Origin: Amycolatopsis coloradensis
GTDB lineage: Bacteria > Actinomycetota > Actinomycetes > Mycobacteriales > Pseudonocardiaceae
Direction of reading: 5' to 3'
DNA length: 64,000 nt
NCBI RefSeq assembly: GCF_037997115.1
Contig: NZ_CP150484.1
Span: 2,456,816-2,520,815, forward strand
Position 1 is the first letter of the stretch; every line of letters starts with the position of its first letter. This document shows positions 33,071 through 41,297 of the stretch, one piece after another. Below the pieces are notes generated by a model. The model did not search any database and was not told the DNA's origin. It was given only the letters and a program-made list of their open reading frames with translations. Position numbers and translations under genes: made by a program.

Positions 33071-34271
33071 CCGCGGCCAGTTTCCGTTCCAGCAGCCGCC
33101 GTTCGGCGCTGTTCTCCGCTCGCGCGATCGCGGCTTCGTAGGCCCGCGCCGACTCCTCCGGCCGGCCGAGGCGGTGCAGCAGGTCCGCGCGGATGGCGTG
33201 GTACAGGTGGTATTCGCCCAGTCCGAGGTCGTCGATCACGGCGAGGGCCGCATCGGGACCCTCCACTTCGGCGACCGCGACGGCCCGGTTGAGCGCGACG
33301 ATCGGTGTCGGATTCGCCGCCAGCAGCAGGTCGTACAGCTGGACGATCTGCGACCAGTCCGTGCTCGCCGCGTCGGCGGCGTCGCTGTGGACGGCGTTGA
33401 TCGCCGCCTGGATCTGGTACGGACCCGGCTGGTTCCGCCGCAGGCAGGCACGGACCAGCGCCTGCCCTTCGGTGATCAGCTCGCGGTTCCACCGTGACCG
33501 GTCCTGCTCCGCCAGCAGCACGACTTCGCCGTCCGCTCCGGTGCGGGCCGCGCGGCGCGACTCGGTGAGCAGCATCAGCGCCAGCAGCCCGGTGGCCTCC
33601 GGTTCGTCGGGCATGAGAGCGGTCAGCAGCCTGCCGAGCCGGATCGCCTCCGCGCACAGGTCCTCCCGGACCAGCCGTTCGCCCGAAGTGGCCGTGTACC
33701 CCTCGTTGAACACGAGGTAGATCACGGCGAGCACCGACCGCAGCCGGTCCGGCAGGTCGGCGTCGTCCGGGACGCGGTACGGGATCTTCGCGGCGCGGAT
33801 CTTCCCCTTCGCCCGGACCAGCCGTTGCGCCATCGTCGTTTCGGGGACGAAGAACGCGTGCGCGATCTCGCCGGTGGTCAGCCCGCCCAGCAGTTTCAGC
33901 GTCAGCGCGACCTGCGCGGTGATGGCCAGCGCGGGGTGGCAGCAGGTGAAGATCAGCCGCAAACGGTCGTCACGCACGGGACCCTCCTCCACTGGTTCAC
34001 CGCCGGCGCTGATCAGCGCGGCCTGGGCGTGTTTGTCGTCGCGCGCGGCTTCCCGGCGCAACCGGTCGATGGCCTTGTTGCGGGCGGTCGTGATGATCCA
34101 GCCCGCGGGGCTCGGCGGTGGACCGCTGGACGGCCAGCGGTCCACCGCTTCGGCGAAGGCGTCCTGGACGGCTTCCTCGGCGATGTCGATACTGCCGAAG
34201 ACCCGGACCAGTACGGCCACGGCGCGGCCGTACTCCTCGGTGAAGACGCGTCCGATGTCCTCGGTGGTCAC
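33060..34271 (-). CDS. ECF sigma factor of the ECF42 group
   Basis: The 403-residue protein has sigma-2 ([65 protein letters not shown]) and sigma-4 ([37 protein letters not shown]) regions. A long C-terminal extension with TPR-like helices ([42 protein letters not shown]) defines ECF42. The GTG at 34271 overlaps the stop of the DGPF gene by 4 nt; that partner gene is the conserved neighbour of ECF42 factors. It has no classical anti-sigma, and control is thought to involve the C-terminal domain. Confidence 0.95.
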   Translation of the reverse strand: MTTEDIGRVFTEEYGRAVAVLVRVFGSIDIAEEAVQDAFAEAVDRWPSSGPPPSPAGWIITTARNKAIDRLRREAARDDKHAQAALISAGGEPVEEGPVRDDRLRLIFTCCHPALAITAQVALTLKLLGGLTTGEIAHAFFVPETTMAQRLVRAKGKIRAAKIPYRVPDDADLPDRLRSVLAVIYLVFNEGYTATSGERLVREDLCAEAIRLGRLLTALMPDEPEATGLLALMLLTESRRAARTGADGEVVLLAEQDRSRWNRELITEGQALVRACLRRNQPGPYQIQAAINAVHSDAADAASTDWSQIVQLYDLLLAANPTPIVALNRAVAVAEVEGPDAALAVIDDLGLGEYHLYHAIRADLLHRLGRPEESARAYEAAIARAENSAERRLLERKLAAVSP

Positions 34272-34633
34272 ACGCACGAAGGACCTTCGTCGCCCTGGAA
34301 CGGCCGGACCTCGACCGGGAGGTAGGTGATCTCGGTGACCCGGCGGCCCCATTCGAGCGCGGCGTCCAGATCCGGCGCCTCGATGATGGTGAAGCCGCCG
34401 AGATGTTCCTTTCCCTCGACGTACGGGCCGTCGGTCATCGCGATCTCGCCGTTCTCCTTGGCCCGCAGCACGGTCGCCGTGGTCGGCGGGTGCAGCCCGC
34501 CGGCGAAGACCCAGACACCCGCGGCCTTCATCTCGTCGTCGAGCGCCTGGATCTTGCGCGCGATCGGCTCCAGGAACTCCGGCGGCGGGACGGGACCGTC
34601 GGGCTGGTACAGGCTGATCAGGTACTGGGTCAT
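34268..34633 (-). CDS. DGPF/YCII domain protein, ECF42 partner
   Basis: The 121-residue ferredoxin-like protein is of the YCII/DGPF family: [50 protein letters not shown], then [33 protein letters not shown]. The DGPY/F and histidine of the family are present. It precedes and overlaps the ECF42 sigma gene, the near-universal arrangement, so it is likely part of or a target of that regulatory unit. ATG 34633 follows GAGGAGG. Its catalytic role is unknown. Confidence 0.93.
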   Translation of the reverse strand: MTQYLISLYQPDGPVPPPEFLEPIARKIQALDDEMKAAGVWVFAGGLHPPTTATVLRAKENGEIAMTDGPYVEGKEHLGGFTIIEAPDLDAALEWGRRVTEITYLPVEVRPFQGDEGPSCV

Positions 34634-34660
34634 GGCGTCCTCCTCGTTCGAAGCGATTGG

Positions 34661-36226
34661 TCACTCCCTATACGAAGGGCCTCCCGCCGATTCGACAGCC
34701 GGTGGGAATTGTTTTTCGCCGGCACATCGTCGCAGGTCGATCCGGGATCCCTTGGTCAGACAGGCCGCGATCCGGTGGACCTGCTGGCCGTAACCGCGGC
34801 CCTTCAGCGCCTTCACGGTCCCGTCCCGGCCGACCTCGCACGGGTTGCCCTCGGTGCAGCGCTCACCGTCACGGTTGTGGGTGTTGTTGATGCCCATGAC
34901 CGTGTTCCCGTCGCGGGACAGCAGCACGGAGCCGGAGTGGCCGGGCCTGCTCACGCAGGTGTCGCTCGGCGCGTAGCGGACCGCGTCGTCCTGCTGGTAC
35001 CCGGCTTCGCGCAGGTGCGGCACGACGGCCTCCACCGTGCAGCTCGGCCGGCTGCTGGAGTAGGCCATGAGGAGCCGGTCTCCGGCCCGCATCGGCTTGG
35101 TGGTCAGCCGGAAGACCTTCGCGCCTTCTCTGGCCAGCTGGGCGTAGGTCTTGTCCAGCCGGTACAGCGCGATGTCGGTGCCGGTCATCGTCGCGTAGAC
35201 CAGCCGGGTGGCGCGGGCGCTGGTCTTCGGATAGCCCTCCCGGTCGGCGATCGTGACCGGACGGGGCAGGTCGGCGGGCCGGTCGACCAAGGCCTTCCCC
35301 GGGGCGGGCCGCCCGCTCGGCACGCAATGGCCGTTGGTCAACGCCAGCGCCGGGTCTTCAGGACGAGAGGTGGCGGCGCGCACCACCGCGCCCTTGCAGT
35401 TACCCACCTCGGCCGTGCCTTCCACGTTCGGCACCGGGGAGTCCGGGGGAACGGCGGTCCCGGTCACGATGCCGTTGATCCACGCGGAATTCTTCGAGAC
35501 GTCGGTGTACATGTCAGGGAAGTCGGCGCCCCTGATGCCGGGACCGATGACCGTTCCGGCCAGCGCCCAGCCGTCGCCCGAACGGATCAACGCGGGGCCG
35601 CCGGAGTCCGTCGTGCCCGGACCGACGGGCGGCTCGGCGCGGCCGACGCACAACGGCAGGGTGTGCCCGTCGTCGTCCCAGCATCGGTCGAGCGGCACGA
35701 CCTCGGTGTCCGCTTCGCGCAGCTTGCTGGGAAAGCACTTCGGGTCCTTGAAGTCGTTGCAACCGGTCGCGGCCGCACCCCAGCCGAGGATGCGGACCGG
35801 GGTACCGACGGCCGGCGTGGCCCCGGCGAGCCGGACGGGTTGGGCTCGCACGGGGTTGCGCAGGTGCAGGACCGCGATGTCCTCGCCAGGCGGGTTGTAC
35901 GTGACGATGCGCCGATAGAACTTGTCGACCTCGGTGACCTCGCCACCGGTGGTGGTGTCCAGCGAGCCGACGCGGACCTTCCAGCCGCGGGGGACCCCGA
36001 CGGCCGAGCCGGTCGGAGTGTTGGCGCAGTGGGCCGCGGTGACCGCCCATTGGGGCGCGATGAGCACCGCCCCGCACCGGTGTCCGTCCGGACGGGGCGC
36101 GTCGTACTGCAGGGAGACCATGAAGTCGTAGGGCGTGGTGGACTCGGTGCCGCCGATGACGGCCGACGCGGGGGCCGCGGTGGCCGTCATCATGGCCAGC
36201 GCGAGCGCGAGGGATCGGATTCGCAT
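34661..36226 (-). CDS. Secreted tandem trypsin-like serine protease (two S1 domains)
   Basis: The 521-residue protein has a signal peptide ([22 protein letters not shown]) ending directly before VIGG, the canonical mature N-terminus of an active trypsin. Domain 1 has His66 (TAAHC), Asp116 (EDIAVLHL) and Ser208 (TDSGGPAL). Domain 2 has His300 (TNGHC), Asp351 (GTDIALYRL) and Ser431 ([10 protein letters not shown]). Both triads look complete, so this is a double protease rather than one domain plus a relic. No propeptide is visible. The start is ATG 36226; the longer frame upstream has no ribosome-binding site. Confidence 0.88.
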   Translation of the reverse strand: MRIRSLALALAMMTATAAPASAVIGGTESTTPYDFMVSLQYDAPRPDGHRCGAVLIAPQWAVTAAHCANTPTGSAVGVPRGWKVRVGSLDTTTGGEVTEVDKFYRRIVTYNPPGEDIAVLHLRNPVRAQPVRLAGATPAVGTPVRILGWGAAATGCNDFKDPKCFPSKLREADTEVVPLDRCWDDDGHTLPLCVGRAEPPVGPGTTDSGGPALIRSGDGWALAGTVIGPGIRGADFPDMYTDVSKNSAWINGIVTGTAVPPDSPVPNVEGTAEVGNCKGAVVRAATSRPEDPALALTNGHCVPSGRPAPGKALVDRPADLPRPVTIADREGYPKTSARATRLVYATMTGTDIALYRLDKTYAQLAREGAKVFRLTTKPMRAGDRLLMAYSSSRPSCTVEAVVPHLREAGYQQDDAVRYAPSDTCVSRPGHSGSVLLSRDGNTVMGINNTHNRDGERCTEGNPCEVGRDGTVKALKGRGYGQQVHRIAACLTKGSRIDLRRCAGEKQFPPAVESAGGPSYRE

Positions 36227-36397
36227 ACGGGTCACGCTGGCCGGTCGGTGTCCGCGGAACTCGATGAGCGCGTAACAGTTCCGTGCGCGGCTTGACTGGT
36301 ACTGCCGGACCCAGGCTGAACAGACCGTGCCATCTCCGGGCGGGGCCCGGTTTCCTGGACTCATCACCGAGAACGAGTCCACTTAGGAGAAACAGAG

Positions 36398-37165
36398 ATG
36401 ACGAACTCCCCGGCACCGCACGCGAACAGGGTCGCCGTCGTCACCGGAGCGTCCAGCGGAATCGGCGAGGCGGCCGCCCGGCGGCTGGCCGCCTCCGGGG
36501 CGGCGGTCGCGCTGATCGCCCGCCGGGCGGACCGGCTGGAGATCTTGGCCAAGGAGATCGAGGCCGACGGCGGTACCGCGCTCGTGCTCGCCGTCGACGT
36601 CGCCGACGCCGCGGCGATGCGGGCCGCGGCGGCCGATATCGAGGCGAAGCTGGGCCGCGCGGACCTCCTGTTCAACAACGCCGGCGTGATGCTGGCCGCG
36701 CCGATCGACGAACTCGCCACCGGCGACTGGCAGCGCATGATCGACGTCAACATGACGGGCCTGATGAACGCGATCGGCGCGTTCGTCCCGCATCTCGTCG
36801 CTTCGGCGGCCGAGAAGGGCGTCGCGGACCTGGTGAACACCTCGTCCATCGGCGCGCAGGCCGTCTTCCCGTCCTTCGCCGTGTACGTCGCCTCGAAGGC
36901 GTACGTGACGCACTTGTCAAAGAACCTTCGCGCCGACCTCGGGCCGAAGGGTGTGCGGGTCGCGGCGATCGAGCCGGGGCTGGTCGAGACCGAACTGCAG
37001 GGCCACGTCACCGACGCCGGCGCTCTGCAGTGGCTGGACGGCGCGCGCGAGTCGCTGACCTGGCTGAAGCCCGAGGACATCGCCGAGACCGTGGCGTTCC
37101 TGACCTCGCTCCCGGCTCGGGTGAACCTTCAGCAGGTCACCGTGATGCCCACCGCGCAGGTCTGA
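36398..37165 (+). CDS. SDR family oxidoreductase
   Basis: The 255-residue classical short-chain dehydrogenase has NAD(P) binding at RVAVVTGASSGIGEAAARRLAASGAAVALIARR (TGxxxGIG), LFNNAGVMLAAP (NNAG), catalytic Ser in NTSSIGAQA and Tyr-Lys in YVASKAYVTHLSKNLRADL. RR at the end of strand 2 suggests NADP(H). ATG 36398 follows TAGGAG. Its stop is directly followed by the stop of the convergent TetR gene, and the pair is probably one regulatory unit with DoxX downstream. Confidence 0.93.
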   Translation: MTNSPAPHANRVAVVTGASSGIGEAAARRLAASGAAVALIARRADRLEILAKEIEADGGTALVLAVDVADAAAMRAAAADIEAKLGRADLLFNNAGVMLAAPIDELATGDWQRMIDVNMTGLMNAIGAFVPHLVASAAEKGVADLVNTSSIGAQAVFPSFAVYVASKAYVTHLSKNLRADLGPKGVRVAAIEPGLVETELQGHVTDAGALQWLDGARESLTWLKPEDIAETVAFLTSLPARVNLQQVTVMPTAQV

Positions 37166-37702
37166 TCACGGGAACAGGATCCGGGCGATCGCGCGGGCGG
37201 CGGTGTCCGGATCCTCGAGGTGCTCGGCACGAAGCGCGCCGGTGAGCCACAGGTTCGCGAAGCCGTGCATCAACGACCACGCGGCGACCCCAGCCATCGC
37301 GTCGTCGCTGACCGACGCCGCGCCGCTGGTCAGCAGGGCTCCGGCGCGGTCACGGGCGGCGGCCAGCGCCGCGTCGCCCTCGCGGTGGAGTTCGGGGCGG
37401 AACATCACCTCGAAATGCGCGCGATGCTCGATCGCGAAGCGCACGTAAGCCACCCCGACCTCGACGAAATCCCGATCGCTCTCGGCCGCCAGCGCGTCCG
37501 CTAGCAGGTCGAATCCCTCGGCGGCCAGCGCGGTCAGCACCCCGGCCTTGTCGCCGAAATGGTGGACCGGCCCGGCGTGCGAGACGCCCGCGCGCCGGGC
37601 GAGGTCGCGGAGACTGATCCCCGCGGGGCCGTGTTCGGTGATGGCCGCGACGGCGGCGTCGAGCACGGCCCGGCGGAGGTCGCCGTGGTGGTACGGACTC
37701 AT
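37166..37702 (-). CDS. TetR/AcrR family regulator
   Basis: The 178-residue regulator has the N-terminal HTH MSPYHHGDLRRAVLDAAVAAITEHGPAGISLRDLARRAGVSHAGPVHHFGDKAGVLTALAAEGFDLLADAL. A helical C-terminal domain (TetR_C type, WSLMHGFANLWLTGALRAEHLEDPDTAARAIARILFP) follows. ATG 37702 fits better than the upstream ATG at 37738, which would place the operator region inside the gene. An inverted repeat at 37721-37753 lies between this gene and the divergent DoxX gene. SDR is encoded convergently, with stops touching. Confidence 0.92.
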   Translation of the reverse strand: MSPYHHGDLRRAVLDAAVAAITEHGPAGISLRDLARRAGVSHAGPVHHFGDKAGVLTALAAEGFDLLADALAAESDRDFVEVGVAYVRFAIEHRAHFEVMFRPELHREGDAALAAARDRAGALLTSGAASVSDDAMAGVAAWSLMHGFANLWLTGALRAEHLEDPDTAARAIARILFP

Positions 37703-37720
37703 GGCCACGAATCTAGTCAT

Positions 37721-37753
37721 TGACAAGATGGCCCGCAATCGCGCATCTTGTCA
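37721..37753. promoter_or_regulatory. TetR operator between tetR and doxX genes
   Basis: TGACAAGATG (37721-37730) and CATCTTGTCA (37744-37753) are perfect 10-nt inverted arms with a 13-nt spacer. It lies 18 nt upstream of the TetR start and 32 nt upstream of the DoxX start. The preceding T makes TTGACA, a -35-like element. Binding by the TetR protein would block both promoters. Confidence 0.8.
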
Positions 37754-37785
37754 GTGGAAAGATTCACTGCTCGGAAGGCATGGTC

Positions 37786-38274
37786 ATGGATCCCGGTCTC
37801 GCACCCGTACTGATGCTGATCGCCGTCACGGCGACGTTGGCTCTGCTGGGCGCCTTCGGCGTCCAGCGGTTCAAACCCTGGCCCGTCGCGGTGCGCGGCG
37901 GTGTCGCGGCGCTGTTCGTCACTACCGGTCTCGCGCACTTCATCGGCATGCGCGAGGAACTCGTCGCGATGGTGCCGCCCGCCCTGCCCGCGCCGGGACT
38001 GCTGGTGACCGTCACCGGCGTCCTCGAACTCGCGGGCGCCGCGGGGGTGCTGTGGTCGCGCACGGCGCCGTGGGCGTCCGCCGGGCTGACTCTCCTGCTG
38101 CTGGGGATGTTCCCGGCGAATGTGTACAAGGCACTGCACGGGCCGGTGACTTCGACGATGGACGAGCTGGTGCCGCGGAGCCTGATGCAGGTGGTGTTCC
38201 TCGCCTCGACGGTGTCACTGGTGGTGTATTACGCGCGTACTCCGGACAGACCCTTTGCCCAAAGGAGACCTTAA
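37786..38274 (+). CDS. DoxX family membrane protein
   Basis: The 162-residue protein has four hydrophobic segments and the DoxX pattern: VRGGVAALFVTTGLAHFIGMREELVAMVPPALPAPGLLVTVTGVLELAGAAGVLWSRTAPWASAGLTLLLLGMFPANVYKALHG. ATG 37786 has GGAAGG at a correct distance; ATG 37780 is too close to it. DoxX-like proteins are linked to oxidative-stress and membrane functions, but no reaction is established. It is divergent from the TetR gene with a clear operator, so it is probably its main target. Confidence 0.88.
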   Translation: MDPGLAPVLMLIAVTATLALLGAFGVQRFKPWPVAVRGGVAALFVTTGLAHFIGMREELVAMVPPALPAPGLLVTVTGVLELAGAAGVLWSRTAPWASAGLTLLLLGMFPANVYKALHGPVTSTMDELVPRSLMQVVFLASTVSLVVYYARTPDRPFAQRRP

Positions 38275-38325
38275 GTCTTTCCCAAGTTCGGGTCCCGCTC
38301 CCGGGAACGGCACTACCCTCTGAGA

Positions 38326-38487
38326 ATGAAGATCTCATTGTGGATCGGATTCTGTGGGCTGTGCATCCTCGCCGGGCACATGCTTCTCGGGGCGGTCGGT
38401 GTCGTACTGCTGATGAGCTGTCTCCCGGCGGGGCGCGAACACGAATCCGTTGACAGAAAAGGGAAAACGTCCGCGCGTCTGGCCTGA
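38326..38487 (+). CDS. Candidate small membrane protein (53 residues)
   Basis: An ORF of 53 codons reads MKISLWIGFCGLCILAGHMLLGAVGVVLLM with a single hydrophobic helix, followed by a polar basic tail ending RKGKTSARLA. It occupies most of the 215-nt gap between DoxX and the next, convergent gene and does not overlap either. The ribosome-binding site is weak (TCTGAGA). No family is recognised. It could be a real single-pass protein or chance, and codon choice is only moderately biased. Confidence 0.4.
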   Translation: MKISLWIGFCGLCILAGHMLLGAVGVVLLMSCLPAGREHESVDRKGKTSARLA

Positions 38488-38489
38488 GC

Positions 38490-39197
38490 TCAGCCCAGTG
38501 CGCTCGCGAAGGCGAGCGCGCCCAGAACCGGAACGGCGATCGCCGTGAACACCATCGTGCGGCGGCTCGGTTTGGGACTTTCCAGTAATGCCCGGATACC
38601 GGCCGGAACCAACGCGACACAAAGCCCGGCGGTGCCGATGATCGAAACGAATTCGGTCCCTTTCAGCACGCCGAGCGGCAGAAGCCCCATCGTCGCCAGC
38701 CCGATCGACCCGGCGACGCCGAGCACTTTCGCCCGATAAGCGGCGAAGGCGAGCACGTACCAGCCGAACATGATCGTGAACGACAGAAAACTGAACAGAT
38801 GCAGGTCCTGATACGACTCGCTGACCACGCTCTCGGCGAACCCGGAGCCACGGCGTTCGGTGAGTCCCAGCGCCGCCTGGTCGATCCCGGCGTGAAAGGT
38901 GCGCTCGAAGAGTCCACAAAGGACGAACAGGCCGCCCCAGGCGGCCAACGCCGGCCTGGTGCGGCCGATCTTCGTGGCGAGCGCGACGATCGCGGGCCAC
39001 AGCACGACATTGCCCGCCAGGAAACACGTGTACGCGGCGGTCATCAGCGCGGGATGATCGCTCATCGCCCTGAGCTGGCTCGGGAAGAAGAAGTCGAAGC
39101 GCGCCCGCAGCAGCGTCCCGGTGAGCAGCAGGACCGGGCCGAGGACCATCGAGACCGCGGCGACGCGGCGGCCGGGGAAGACGTAGTCGGTTTCCAT
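38490..39197 (-). CDS. Hypothetical multi-pass membrane protein
   Basis: The 235-residue protein has about seven hydrophobic segments: VAAVSMVLGPVLLLTGTLL; LMTAAYTCFLAGNVVLWPAIVALA; AAWGGLFVLCGLF; LHLFSFLSFTIMFGWYVLAFAAY; VAGSIGLATMGLLPLGVL; SIIGTAGLCVALVPAGI; TMVFTAIAVPVLGALAFASAL. A conserved-looking ERTFHAGIDQAALGL loop lies between helices 3 and 4. I recognise no named family. The ATG at 39197 is chosen because the frame upstream runs into repetitive non-coding DNA. Function unknown. Confidence 0.7.
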   Translation of the reverse strand: METDYVFPGRRVAAVSMVLGPVLLLTGTLLRARFDFFFPSQLRAMSDHPALMTAAYTCFLAGNVVLWPAIVALATKIGRTRPALAAWGGLFVLCGLFERTFHAGIDQAALGLTERRGSGFAESVVSESYQDLHLFSFLSFTIMFGWYVLAFAAYRAKVLGVAGSIGLATMGLLPLGVLKGTEFVSIIGTAGLCVALVPAGIRALLESPKPSRRTMVFTAIAVPVLGALAFASALG

Positions 39198-39310
39198 ATC
39201 CGGTGAGCCTGCCGCGTGTGGTGGTGGCGCGGATCGGATCACGGTCCGGTCTTCGGGCTCAGACCGTGGGTGGAGTCGGTCTCTTGGGCCTCTCGCAAGG
39301 GGAGGGCGTG

Positions 39311-39732
39311 GTCGGTTTTCGGCTATGGGCTGGGTGCGTGGCAGCTGGAGAACTCGCTGTCGCTTGGGGGGCGTCGCCGTTTGTCGGCGAGGCCGCTGGG
39401 TGCCCGGCCGCGACTCGGTACTTGGGGAGTCGGCTGGTGTCTGAGCGGATCGTGGCCGTCTTTTGGTTACGTGGCGGGTGTGCGGCGGCGCTGGGAGAAC
39501 ATCCCGCCGCACGAGTCGGCTGTCGCTGTTTACGGCAACGCTGCTGAGCGCCCATGCAACTCGGTACCCGGGGGAACCAGCAGGTGTCTGAGCAGGCCCT
39601 TGCCGTTTTCCGGCAACACGATCGCTCCTGGCGGGTGCCGAACGAGCTACCGCCCTTTCCTGCCGCCTGGCGGTTATGCGGCGTCTGGGGAAACTCGGCT
39701 GCCGGACCGGTGTGTTGCCGTTTTCCGTCAAC
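39311..39732. repeat. Degenerate tandem repeats with a GTTGCCGTTTTCCGGCAAC core (left flank of the HNH gene)
   Basis: The 540-nt region 39198-39737 has no convincing gene. It holds at least six imperfect copies of a core like GTTGCCGTTTTCCGGCAAC, at about 39311, 39373, 39452, 39522, 39600 and 39714, spaced about 50-115 nt. The best longer pair is 39413-39471 and 39559-39617. Both begin ACTCGGTAC, share GGTGTCTGAGC, and end in a core. Similar cores occur on the other side of the DUF222-HNH gene. Open frames here are chance products of the repeats. Confidence 0.6.
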
Positions 39733-39737
39733 AGCGC

Positions 39738-40982
39738 TCAGAAGGGTGGTGGTTCGTCGGGTGCCGGCCGGGGTGGATGGAGTGGGGGCGGTGTGCTGGT
39801 GTGGGTTTGTCCGGTGGGTGTGGTGATGCTGAGCGTGCCGTTGGGTGCGAGGTGGTAGGTCCAGCCAGGTTCGTCTTTGAGGCGGTGGTCTCGTCGGCAG
39901 AGATCGACTAGTTCGTCGGCGTTGGTGTGGCCACCGTGCTGCCACGGCAGCGAATGGTCGATGTCGCAGGCCTGGGCGGGGCGGTGGCAGCCGGGTCTTC
40001 GGCATTCCCGGTCCCGCACCCGCACGAACTCGTCCACACCCGCTGTCGGCCGATAGCGGCCGCGGCCGAGGTCGAGGACCTGCCCGGAGAGCGGGTCGGT
40101 GATGATCCGCCGCAGCACAGTGTTCGGGCCGGTGGCGATCTGGCGGGCCAACCCGGCGGGAAGGGACCCGTGCCCGGCCATCTCCGCCGGGTCGTCGTTC
40201 AGGCCGAGATAGGTGAACAGATCCATATACAAAAACACCTCACTGCGTTCACCCACACCACCCCGGCCGCCCAGGAGGAGATCGAGAGCGACGTCGGCAC
40301 GCAGCTGATCCAGAGTGCGGGTCTCACCACCGGTTTTCAGGACTCGCGCTTCACGATCGATCCGCTGATAAGCGGAGGCCGCCTTCTCGACTGGGGCGTC
40401 TTCGACCTCGATCGACGCGACACCGGTCTCACCGTGACGCAACGTGAGACGACGGCTCTCACGATGCCCCTCGGCCCGCTTGTCCGCGCCCTCGGGGTCG
40501 ATCGTGTTCGCCGCATGATTGGCGGCTTTGCGGACCTGATCAGGGTTCTTGTCCGCGATCCGGTCCTCCAGTAGCGCGTCGACGGCACGCGCGTTCTCGT
40601 CTGAGAGCCACGAGGTGGCCGCGGCGACTTTCATCGCCCCGAACCCGCCGAGTTTCCCTTGGTCCATCAAGCCCAGGGTGTGGGGCAGGCGAGTGGTCAA
40701 CGCGTCGGCCGCGGCGACCATCGCACCCGCATGATTGTCCACAACAGACAACGCGAACGCCACCTCCTGCGTGACACTACGAGCACCGGCGCGGTGCCGG
40801 TTCAGCTGCGCCACAGCCCGGAACCGGATCGCTTCCAGCCGCGCGATCCCGGCCGATGCCGCTTGCGCGACAGCAACGGCATCCTTGTCATCCAAGGAAT
40901 CGACAGCAGCGTTGACCGATGCCAGCACCTCGGGATCGGTGAGGTTTTCGAGTAGCGCCACCGGCGCGGAATGTGTGTCCAC
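39738..40982 (-). CDS. DUF222 / 13E12-repeat family protein with C-terminal HNH endonuclease
   Basis: The 414-residue protein starts MDTHSAPVALLENLTDPEVLASVNAAVDSLDDKDAVAVAQAASAGIARLEAIRFRAVAQLNRHRAGARSVTQEVAFALSV, a typical DUF222 (13E12) helical domain. It ends with an HNH motif, VRDRECRRPGCHRPAQACDIDHSLPWQHGGHTNADELVDLCRRDHRLKDEPGW. GTG 40982 follows CGTGGG. A further upstream frame to 41174 lies in repeat DNA and is not coding. The family is multicopy and mobile-like in mycobacteria and relatives; its biological role is unresolved. Confidence 0.9.
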   Translation of the reverse strand: MDTHSAPVALLENLTDPEVLASVNAAVDSLDDKDAVAVAQAASAGIARLEAIRFRAVAQLNRHRAGARSVTQEVAFALSVVDNHAGAMVAAADALTTRLPHTLGLMDQGKLGGFGAMKVAAATSWLSDENARAVDALLEDRIADKNPDQVRKAANHAANTIDPEGADKRAEGHRESRRLTLRHGETGVASIEVEDAPVEKAASAYQRIDREARVLKTGGETRTLDQLRADVALDLLLGGRGGVGERSEVFLYMDLFTYLGLNDDPAEMAGHGSLPAGLARQIATGPNTVLRRIITDPLSGQVLDLGRGRYRPTAGVDEFVRVRDRECRRPGCHRPAQACDIDHSLPWQHGGHTNADELVDLCRRDHRLKDEPGWTYHLAPNGTLSITTPTGQTHTSTPPPLHPPRPAPDEPPPF

Positions 40983-41038
40983 CCCACGAACATACGACCC
41001 ACCACCGACAATTCCCTGCCTTACAGACCCCGCGAGGC

Positions 41039-41198
41039 GTTGCCGATTTCCGGTAATGAGACAGGACGGACGGCCTATTCGTGACGGTCGCTTGGTACGC
41101 CAATATTGTAGGCTGGGCTTGCCTGCCAGAGAACGGTGATGCGTTGCCGGTCTTCGGTCTTTCACAACGATCACCTACCATCGCCGATTTCCGGCAAC
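41039..41198. repeat. Repeat cores on the right flank of the HNH gene
   Basis: The 315-nt stretch 40983-41297 has no gene. It carries three direct copies of the left-flank core: GTTGCCGATTTCCGGTAA (41039-41056), GTTGCCGGTCTTCGGTCT (41143-41160) and ATCGCCGATTTCCGGCAAC (41180-41198). An inverted copy of part of the second, CCGAAGACCGG, lies near 41264. A CAACGACAACGACAACGG run follows. The repeats therefore bracket the DUF222-HNH gene. Confidence 0.55.
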
Positions 41199-41297
41199 GA
41201 CAACGACAACGGCTTCGACAACAGGACCGGCAAACGACCACGAACCACCGCCCGGTGCCCGGCCGAAGACCGGACACCGGACAGCGGCGTTCCCCAC

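Noticed and set aside
39203-39911. Several overlapping plus-strand open frames of 90-230 codons beside the HNH gene
   Set aside because: They lie in degenerate repeats, have no ribosome-binding site, are rich in Trp, Gly and Arg, and match no family pattern.
40983-41174. A longer N-terminus of the DUF222-HNH protein
   Set aside because: The added residues come from repeat DNA and precede a sensible GTG start with purine-rich leader. They do not look like part of the DUF222 domain.
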